A DNA stretch of 11,096 nt from NCBI GenBank assembly GCA_946536955.1, contig CAMNFJ010000105.1, positions 1-11,096 of the forward strand, read 5' to 3'. Both the position numbers and the translations under genes were made by a program. The notes under the pieces were generated by a model. That model was not told the DNA's origin. It made no database searches and saw only the letters and a list, made by a program, of their open reading frames with translations. The DNA is from CAG-791 sp002394525 (lineage in GTDB: Bacteria; Bacillota; Clostridia; Lachnospirales; Lachnospiraceae). This document shows positions 9,001 to 11,096 of this stretch, in pieces (within the stretch, counting starts at the first letter, position 1; the number at the start of each line of letters is the position of its first letter).

Positions 9001-9080
9001 TCGCGGAACCCGAATATGCCGGTGGAAATACCTGTCAGGATACGGTTGTTTCTGTATATTTCATTTCTGACTGTTCTCAT
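1..9080 (-). CDS. Giant Ig-like repeat surface protein, 3' end outside window
   Basis: One frame is open from the ATG at 9080 to the window edge, at least 3026 codons, with no stop. Residues 1-170 hold two hydrophobic segments (about 57-79 and 147-170) around a basic, Asn-rich loop. Residues about 171-430 are a charged, Gly/Ala/Glu/Lys-rich, probably disordered linker. From about 430 onward there are successive bacterial Ig-like repeats of roughly 110-220 residues. A full unit runs D-[RT]-TPP-E-[IL], a YLY-type strand, a variable loop, a V-x-[ED]-x-N-x-D-x-x-R motif, a Y-x-F strand, then D-x-AGN. Such arrays are typical of large extracytoplasmic adhesins or stalk proteins of Clostridia; adhesion or structural extension is inferred, and no enzymatic domain is seen. 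The start has a GGAGGG site 7 bases upstream. Oddities are an in-frame palindromic insertion (838-991), a 66-bp tandem duplication, a 36-bp tandem array and Gly/Ala-rich loop inserts. Whether an LPXTG or other anchor ends the protein cannot be seen. It probably shares a transcript with the upstream kinase. Confidence 0.9.
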   Translation of the reverse strand, partial: MRTVRNEIYRNNRILTGISTGIFGFREGDIFCKRSLTEGARHLQSMQAEDPGILRLTSTVCFAMAALALLLAVIFFFLFDIRTIFRIRTGSARKKRIRELHEKNIGDHIENNAAGYNAANYNAANNNMETNNIENDIGDRKTALKETLALFGAVLCLRALVLQVLLPVQAVPLPKTQNRPAVFAENIAEPATGTGRRPDPADAAGLAAADGKRDAASGEASDGATGPAADGKEEEKAGKGRTKAEETADEGGSKSGGTAVDSGSKPGGTSGKDGMKAGETAGEGGTKPCGASEKDGMKPDQTAGEGRTNPVNRVDEDGSESGDPGAGKRQDSAEKSNGDASLSPDQPDPEKERGTESEEEERDGEAADAQETADSGQTGKNGVQKEVQKGNVDSADTKKETPIIAENDCDKGENEHNAKDYKRKLEKDNDKGTDGGKPVLTRVRLQPQGKGAGRTFLIREGKTEEVMEGAARDFTVTIWAEDLPEQDFSGLELAQYRLEPLQGKGDVLTAVVPFSLQEGPENGQDPVRTAVSTPRPLTDGENSLFPKAEAEGACRLCLSVADGDGNWSEEAEITVTFDRTPPGIEAALADPPGVEDWPSCRRADNCAVDVIIREDHLQSWEIRIGSELAVTDTNVPAAWIREGSGEGTAEILVPAREVCKNKDGDVAVTVRAVDEAGQSTGFLDRAGGGLAEKRNEEGQIEAAVFSLDTTPPEILVEHCVPGGVTACLYADREDRRDLTLYSPVPVVTTITAADRGGGPGEPGEAPDPGRIRAVCFYKSPGSGACTEQELDGAGPVPDGEGGRMWRAEFAAEESAEGSYYFLVEVTDRAGNISRNGLDAAPSTGPQTIHSCPEILRKTGVLDFRAGGTGTGSGQPASDLRAGFTLVYDRTPPELSLTCSSPATAYLYKTDTGADDPDSLPQIEACLKQPLTAQAQIVREENPDPSRVFFVLSESVPPGVEPRLTRLPIPEGRTGRTFSTTSDGRYIFFLYGQDKAGNGATVAEELASASANREWTGPVVFSPEKNCGTAGRPHFAYSVDTTPPEAEILYTADGENVYLYEEKIAGAGPEAGDGSGQTRTAEPGVSAYGRGSISPSVTIRDRNRLDQDLLQVMEYRGSSPSEMSGKEKMLVPGVVSPAGNETGTSGAASSEGQGSSAAGSSENPGSSGYPESVLTASGIRSLTGPRECAFYAVRGTDRAGNVLKVTERFGGKGKALPGGTGGYRGRPEASGRPGEAMEDGASGADAGWYTARFLLVVDRIPPEIAMTFTPEKNDRKIYLYQETVKEGGPQYAAYFHGTIHPAVTVSEENAIDPDRLVLSVYVGKNRLPEKGTRLSFPCGPAGSGAAGDGGPAVDGRAGQDTVPVDGTRPVSGLKPLQADGTLAFYEAAGTDRAGNPVRIVQDQVTGSARCSGLDRKGRRIPAAASDSQRKVDQRDSVYRSRLLFVIDRTPPELCLTYVSAARFYLYGDRREGKGTEAAARTVAAAGTGTAARTVAAAGTGTAARTVAAAGTGTAAKTVPAGGTGPKAKTVPAASVTPDTAKAGSAGSDAGHVYAFLSGKVEVKASATVKNEHIDPGRLFYICAEGKGKKTGAKKWDREAGMDLLCTDREGEYHFSIWGEDKAGNPAAVTEVIEGKTENRTGSAAAFKKGLKERTEGCGTGYASRCSLVIDRTPPKITLEYSLPGATAFVYADEAAGAGKASGEASGAAAGAGADPAGTGRSSGGTGTDDGGARPAGAGSSAAGLQACISGKAEAVFSLEEENPDRSRLFYNRSFRPYLTAPKEADRIRSSWRKTAVFRLPAGSGDGAYSFGAWGRDRAGNPAAVTERFAAGTRVNRQYAPVGCSTARAAGDCGTGYRPLFTVIIDTTPPVYSFSINQPAKLADRFDAARDREIVYYGRAVSGIRAVYRVEDMNFDKNRIRSGICSQLAAGSGGPDHEESGADSESFSRIFPAWEPPALECTGTSVSGGRTKAVFEMQVEACSRNEGSYRFSIGGSDMAGNLLQPSAAQERNDRSGALKARAAATYLCRSGGSSARVKTGSAGSGLPTAGTKAGSRSGGSSAGAKNNGQYWSGRKVIDVTPPTGDLRVFAGSGPAGTAGAGGRGGKGGKGGQEAGEAFYQFCFDMDANRPVRYEPFRSESGAAALIGTRDLSPTRVTCALRSLDRDMDRIFAASNPVVSGGDRGWNEDNSLEMKVSGDQVFYLEKILLEDRAGNVRINEPGAAWTMAESGRIYLDTDSPRVSPVTDAEAPEVRILADGRFTRHEADGERYIYRPAGKTLDLKVSVTDPGGAARSSGLSKVSLRVTAGDVDITDRVTAEGIPYESNIKKRKKMDKNGNTNIKDPDLLYEIRDAAIHIPTASFAQSNDITVRVEAADNSGNRSSVSRDGGLVRLGIDTVGPLVEVVYRDQAPPVNEKYFAGSRQAEIIVTDRNMDSEKIRIRTNMEAKGGFEAPHPNRTSDGRGEKGDGDRWVKRLAADRDGDYSLDLDGTDALGNRIRQVQWKGPAPQAFTVDRTVPVISIFLQNTDVRNGRYYNRAQTALITVREHNFRRQDLKLELTASAGGDDPRPPEPEPTAFSADGDFHTASVRFDRDGCYSIRVSCTDPAGNRAREAVCGEFVVDMTPPKLLFDRSGPFRFGADGSGWSGDLPLDDCIYTGGLFRPRVRVEDTWFDADRSYFTAEGAGRGTVYRARPEAKVQNRYSSDPPETRGVLRTLFAQNPSLTARGARKAYWNRRAQRCMYTPFEGACTETQNRCIDLCLPEFEIKKSFDDVYYVKACAVDLAGNRSPLARFRFSLNRFGSTFEEGDAGGGRPDPENSRTCAYVRRYYNNRVDGPVSVREISPVRITQYRIYRTKDGFSRELKEGEEYRRITEKETDGDCRYRYEIDDRVFAGDGHYSFLLVTRDREGNENSTAQMMEDVAEPESRDREGNENSTAQMMEDGADPQIMRVTSFPIAFCVDRTPPSIRIAGVDPHERRIRARSLDLTVLPEDGQSGVSSVELRFRTGWRGNGRDIPGRAPDRVLICRYMD
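266..381 (-). repeat. 66-bp in-frame tandem duplication in the giant gene
   Basis: A perfect 50-base repeat occupies 266-315 and 332-381, a period of 66 bp (22 codons). In the protein the segment DREGNENSTAQMMED occurs twice, separated by a short VAEPESR-type linker. The duplicated part is the D-x-x-GN strand end of an Ig-like repeat. Perfect DNA identity, including synonymous positions, points to a recent duplication. Confidence 0.9.
830..837. repeat. Left target-site duplication of the palindromic element
   Basis: GGTTCTGC here is repeated exactly at 992-999. With the adjacent C it is a 9-base match (829 and 991). This is the pattern expected from a staggered-cut insertion. Confidence 0.75.
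844..870. repeat. Perfect hairpin 1 of the inserted element
   Basis: GTACACGCCC (844-853) and GGGCGTGTAC (861-870) form a perfect 10-bp stem with a 7-base loop. It lies a few bases from the left end of the element and is followed at once by the 10-base palindrome GCAACGTTGC (873-882). Confidence 0.9.
881..920. repeat. Perfect hairpin 2 of the inserted element
   Basis: GCGCGCGGCG (881-890) and CGCCGCGCGC (911-920) form a perfect, all G/C 10-bp stem. Within its 20-base loop a small stem ACGC-TTT-GCGT (899-909) is possible. Confidence 0.9.
933..959. repeat. Perfect hairpin 3 of the inserted element
   Basis: GTTTTGCGCA (933-942) and TGCGCAAAAC (950-959) form a perfect 10-bp stem with a 7-base loop, the same geometry as hairpin 1. 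A short fourth stem, TTCAG (969-973) with CTGAA (980-984), follows. Confidence 0.9.
992..999. repeat. Right target-site duplication of the palindromic element
   Basis: Second copy of GGTTCTGC. On the coding strand both copies contribute to a QNR tripeptide, so the protein reads QNR on both sides of the inserted peptide. Confidence 0.75.
2055..2090 (-). other. EF-hand/dockerin-like calcium loop candidate
   Basis: Residues 2331-2342, DKNGNTNIKDPD, place Asp1, Asn3, Asn5, Ile8 and Asp12 as in a 12-residue EF-hand or dockerin loop. It follows a lysine-rich patch (IKKRKKM) within an Ig-like repeat. Only one loop is visible and Gly6 is replaced by Thr, so calcium binding is a possibility rather than a firm call. 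Confidence 0.35.
4485..4652 (-). repeat. 36-bp tandem repeat array coding an Ala/Thr/Gly-rich loop
   Basis: Three nearly identical 36-bp units (coding from 4643, 4607 and 4571) each encode TVAAAGTGTAAR. A diverged fourth unit (from 4535, TVPAGGTGPKAK) and a partial fifth (TVPAA) follow. The array lies between the YLY strand and the N-x-D-x-x-R motif of the Ig-like repeat that begins at the D-x-TPP at 4745. The unit length is a whole number of codons, so copy-number change would keep the frame. Confidence 0.88.
7791..8570 (-). other. Charged low-complexity linker of the giant protein
   Basis: Residues about 171-430 are rich in Gly, Ala, Glu, Lys and Asp with almost no hydrophobic clusters, so probably disordered. 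The section contains the 11-residue repeats. Its later part (about 7795-7930) is more A/T-rich and Lys/Asn-rich than the surrounding gene. Confidence 0.7.
8130..8360 (-). repeat. 11-residue (33-bp) degenerate repeats in the N-terminal linker
   Basis: Seven consecutive 11-residue units can be laid out: RTKAEETADEG, GSKSGGTAVDS, GSKPGGTSGKD, GMKAGETAGEG, GTKPCGASEKD, GMKPDQTAGEG and RTNPVNRVDED. The rough consensus is G-x-K-[PSA]-G-G-T-[AS]-x-x-[GD]. The array sits in the linker between the second membrane segment and the first Ig-like repeat, and is likely a flexible spacer that lifts the repeats off the membrane. Confidence 0.7.
8571..9080 (-). other. Two-span membrane region with Asn-rich loop at the giant protein's N-terminus
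   Basis: Residues 1-170 lack a classic short signal peptide. A first hydrophobic segment (about 57-79, MAALALLLAVIFFFLF) is followed by a strongly basic stretch (IRTIFRIRTGSARKKRIREL). Next come an Asn-rich segment with NAA-type triplets (110-136) and a second hydrophobic segment (about 147-170). By the positive-inside rule the loop is cytoplasmic and everything after residue 170 is outside. That would leave the first 56 residues outside too, unless the first segment does not span the membrane. The topology is inferred. Confidence 0.65.
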
Positions 9081-9169
9081 TGCTGATCCCTCCCTCCTGT
9101 CCTTGCGTTTTCCTTCAAAATCGATGCATTTTCTGCCGTGGTCTGTTTCTTTTTTCCCCTTCTGCGCGG
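9081..9169. other. Short spacer between kinase and giant gene
   Basis: The 89 bases between the kinase stop and the next ATG hold the purine-rich ribosome binding tract. I see no stem followed by a T-run and no clear promoter. This favours one transcript covering both genes, with the kinase first. Confidence 0.6.
9088..9093 (-). promoter_or_regulatory. Ribosome binding site of the giant Ig-like gene
   Basis: GGAGGG on the minus strand lies 7 bases before the ATG at 9080. An overlapping AGGAGG (9093-9098) lies 12 bases before it, so the purine-rich tract offers two anti-Shine-Dalgarno registers. Both support this ATG as the start. Confidence 0.8.
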
Positions 9170-10939
9170 TCATTGTGCCAGGGCCGCCGGGCGGAAGGCT
9201 CTGTCTATGGCTTTTTCCGCCTGAAGGACCTTTTTCTCCACCTCTTCGAGCCGCCTTTTGGTATTTTCCGACTGCCCAGCGGCCTTCTTTTTGCCGAGAT
9301 AGGTCCTGATCTTTTGCAGGGTGCTTCTCATAGATGTCTCGCTCACGCCGTCTGCGGCGTACCGGATCAGGTCGTCGCCCTGCAGTTCCTCCGCGATCCG
9401 CTCGCAGACCGCGGCGGGGTAGCCGGTATTGCCGGTCCCGCGTTCCATCTCCTCCAGCCGGCCGGCCATGGTCTCAAAGATCTGCCAGCATTCCCGGTAG
9501 CCCCTCTCTATTTCAAAGCTGCGGATATGGGGGTCCTCCCCGCGAAGCTCACCGGCCTCCATCTCCCTGAGGCGGGTATACTGGTCCGCCAGGCTGTACA
9601 TGACGGCGGCTGTCTCCTGAGCGGGCCCGTCGAGCGCGCCGGCCTGTATGGCATTGCGGAAAAATTCCATGGAAGCCGTCTCGCCTCCCCCTTCTCTGTT
9701 AAAAAAGACCGCCATGGCCATCCGGTAATTGAAGTCCGCATAGAGGGCGGGCCTGGTCCTTCGAAGGACCTGCAGGCGGCTGGTATTTTTTTCCGGCCGG
9801 CCGCCAGGAGCGCTGCGGGGAGAGCTCAGGATACAGGCCGTTGCGGCTCTGTAGTCCTCATCCGAGATATCCGGGAGGGCCTCCATAGAGCTGATCAGCC
9901 GGTTCCAGGCCTCCTCCCGGGAGGGCAGCAGGTCCATGGCCTCTCCGCATGCCTCCGCGGTCTCCGCAAAGCTTTCCGCCTCGCGGGCGGCCCTCATGTG
10001 CCTCTCGTAGAGTACCTCCCTGCTGCCGTGCCAGGCTGTCCGGAAAGCAAACCCGGAGATTGCCAGGGCCGCCGCCAGAATAAGGCTTGAAGCAAAGAGC
10101 CTCCAATGCAGCCTCCTTTTCCAGATCACCTTGTCATCGCCGTCGTGGACGTGCTCCAGAGCATACATCAGCTCTTCGCAGCTCTGGTAGCGCTCCAGGG
10201 GATCCGGCCGGCAGCAGCGGAGGACCAGCTTCTCCAGGCCGCTCCCCCTCAGTTCCGGCAGATAGTTCCCGACTGGCTGCATCTCAAAGCGCAGGAGGAC
10301 CGGGCTCCTGCCCGTGAGCAGATGAAACATGGTGGCCCCCAGGGCGTAGATATCCGTGCGCCCGTCCGTCTGCCCCATATTTCCAAACTGCTCCGGCGCC
10401 GCGTAGCCCCGGGTCCCCAGCCAGGCTGTGTCCTCCTCGCCGGAGTATTTGTATTCCCTCGCAGTCCCGAAGTCGATCAGGGCAAGCCGGCCGTTGGGAC
10501 GCAGCATGACATTGGCGGGCTTCATGTCCCGGTAGATGACGGGAGGCCTGCGGCTGTGCAGGTAGCCGAGCACATCACAGAGCTGACGCGCCCATTCCAA
10601 GACCTTTTCCGCCGGCTGGGGCCCCGCCCGCTCCAGAAGGTCCTGAAGACTCGTTCCCTCGATATAGTCCATGACGATCAGGAAGCAGTCCTCCTGATCG
10701 ATGACATCGACAATACTGGGCAGGTTGGGATGATCCAGGCGCTTGAGCAGGTCCGTCTCGGCGATCAGCCCCCTCGTGACGGTCTCTGCACCGGGTCCGC
10801 CGGTCTTGCGGACCTCCTTGACGGCCCAGGTCTTGTTGGCCCGCTCATTGATGGCCAGGTAGACGGTGCTCATGCCCCCGCGGCCTATCATGTTCAGTAT
10901 TTTGTACTTTCCATCTAAAAGGGATCCTGTCTGCAGCAT
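9170..10939 (-). CDS. Membrane-anchored eukaryotic-type serine/threonine protein kinase
   Basis: This gene encodes 589 residues. The kinase domain fills about residues 10-265. It shows the glycine-rich loop GRGGMSTVYLA (19-29), the ATP-anchoring Lys41 in AVKEV, a likely helix-C Glu61, the catalytic loop YRDMKPANVM (Asp138, Lys140, Asn143), the metal-binding DFG (156-158) and the APE-type motif AAPEQFG (180-186). All core catalytic residues are present, so it should be active; Tyr replaces the usual His of the HRD motif. A basic stretch (KRRLHWR) precedes one hydrophobic span at about 281-300, so the kinase should be cytoplasmic and residues 301-589 extracytoplasmic. That outer part is charged and helical, TPR-like in places, with no PASTA repeats, and ends in a coiled-coil-like Lys/Glu segment. 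The ATG was chosen because of a strong ribosome binding site and because the kinase fold begins right after it. The frame stays open upstream to 11092, but that extension reads as basic, non-domain sequence. The gene lies 89 bp upstream of the giant Ig-like gene and is probably cotranscribed with it. Substrates are unknown. Confidence 0.93.
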   Translation of the reverse strand: MLQTGSLLDGKYKILNMIGRGGMSTVYLAINERANKTWAVKEVRKTGGPGAETVTRGLIAETDLLKRLDHPNLPSIVDVIDQEDCFLIVMDYIEGTSLQDLLERAGPQPAEKVLEWARQLCDVLGYLHSRRPPVIYRDMKPANVMLRPNGRLALIDFGTAREYKYSGEEDTAWLGTRGYAAPEQFGNMGQTDGRTDIYALGATMFHLLTGRSPVLLRFEMQPVGNYLPELRGSGLEKLVLRCCRPDPLERYQSCEELMYALEHVHDGDDKVIWKRRLHWRLFASSLILAAALAISGFAFRTAWHGSREVLYERHMRAAREAESFAETAEACGEAMDLLPSREEAWNRLISSMEALPDISDEDYRAATACILSSPRSAPGGRPEKNTSRLQVLRRTRPALYADFNYRMAMAVFFNREGGGETASMEFFRNAIQAGALDGPAQETAAVMYSLADQYTRLREMEAGELRGEDPHIRSFEIERGYRECWQIFETMAGRLEEMERGTGNTGYPAAVCERIAEELQGDDLIRYAADGVSETSMRSTLQKIRTYLGKKKAAGQSENTKRRLEEVEKKVLQAEKAIDRAFRPAALAQ

Positions 10940-10946
10940 GGTATAT

Positions 10947-10952
10947 CCTCCT
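10947..10952 (-). promoter_or_regulatory. Ribosome binding site of the kinase gene
   Basis: AGGAGG on the minus strand sits 7 bases before the ATG at 10939. This near-consensus site decides the start codon, because the frame stays open upstream to 11092 and longer products could otherwise be proposed. Confidence 0.85.
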
Positions 10953-10970
10953 GTAAAAAATAAGGGTCCG

Positions 10971-11075
10971 CGCATGGCTTGGGTATATCGCAATGAGCCA
11001 TGCCGACAGGCTCGCATCCTTCGTCGCACGGCTCCGATGGACGCTCGCTGTCGCGGCATTCGCCGTATGCGTCCA
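10971..11075. repeat. Hairpin-rich palindromic stretch in the kinase leader
   Basis: Several perfect inverted repeats are packed together. GCATGGCT (10972-10979) pairs with AGCCATGC (10996-11003) across a 16-base loop. TGGACGC (11038-11044) pairs with GCGTCCA (11069-11075), and inside it CGGC (11054-11057) pairs with GCCG (11062-11065). CGAC (11004-11007) can pair with GTCG (11023-11026). In the kinase reading direction the last stem is followed, after about 8 bases, by a T-rich TTATTTTTTA and then the ribosome binding site. It may be a dispersed palindromic element or a structured leader; no obvious coding role. The element may continue past the window edge. Confidence 0.5.
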
Positions 11076-11096
11076 GTCTGCCATCCGTACACTTGA

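Noticed and set aside
9081..9169. Terminator between the two genes
   Set aside because: No stem with a following T-run could be found in either direction.
9080..10090. Plus-strand open frame opposite the kinase
   Set aside because: Antisense to a kinase with all catalytic motifs; the plus-strand product has no coherent features.
10940..11092. Longer kinase start at 11092
   Set aside because: The extension is in frame but lies in hairpin-rich, non-domain sequence. The ATG at 10939 has AGGAGG at ideal spacing and begins right before the kinase fold.

Overview
The window comes from a GC-rich (about 60% by eye) Gram-positive genome. It is most likely a high-GC member of the Bacillota, and Lachnospiraceae-like relatives are the best guess. 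The evidence is the strong AGGAGG-type ribosome binding sites, the heavy use of AGG/CGG arginine codons, the Clostridia-style eukaryotic-type kinase (YRDMKPAN catalytic loop, transmembrane anchor), and a giant Ig-like surface protein with D-x-TPP and D-x-AGN repeats. The taxonomic call is inference.

There are only two genes, both on the minus strand and read right to left. Positions 10939 to 9170 encode a 589-residue membrane serine/threonine protein kinase with an N-terminal kinase domain, one membrane span and a helical, TPR-like extracytoplasmic part without PASTA repeats. After an 89-bp gap with no visible terminator comes a single open frame. It starts at 9080 and runs off the left edge with at least 3026 codons and no stop. 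I read this frame codon by codon, and its register agrees at all 14 D-x-TPP-type landmarks spread along it.

The giant protein has, in order: two N-terminal hydrophobic segments separated by a basic, Asn-rich loop; a roughly 250-residue charged, Gly/Ala/Glu/Lys-rich linker that contains 11-residue repeats; and an array of about 14 bacterial Ig-like repeats. Several of those repeats carry Gly/Ala-rich low-complexity inserts at the same loop. The 3' end, including any cell-wall anchor, is outside the window.

The most striking feature is a compact, hairpin-packed element at 838-991. It has near-terminal inverted repeats and is flanked by an 8-9 bp direct repeat. It has inserted in frame into the giant gene (162 bp net, 54 codons), so the protein carries a 54-residue segment unlike the rest. 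This resembles protein-tolerated palindromic elements such as those described in Rickettsia, but I do not recognise its family. A second, differently sequenced hairpin-rich stretch lies in the kinase leader (10971-11075). Other in-frame repeat expansions are a 66-bp duplication (266-381) and a 36-bp array (4485-4652).

Taken together, the two genes look like a surface module: a membrane kinase that could sense something outside and signal inside, transcribed with a giant, repeat-diversifying adhesin-like protein. The functional link is inferred from gene order only.
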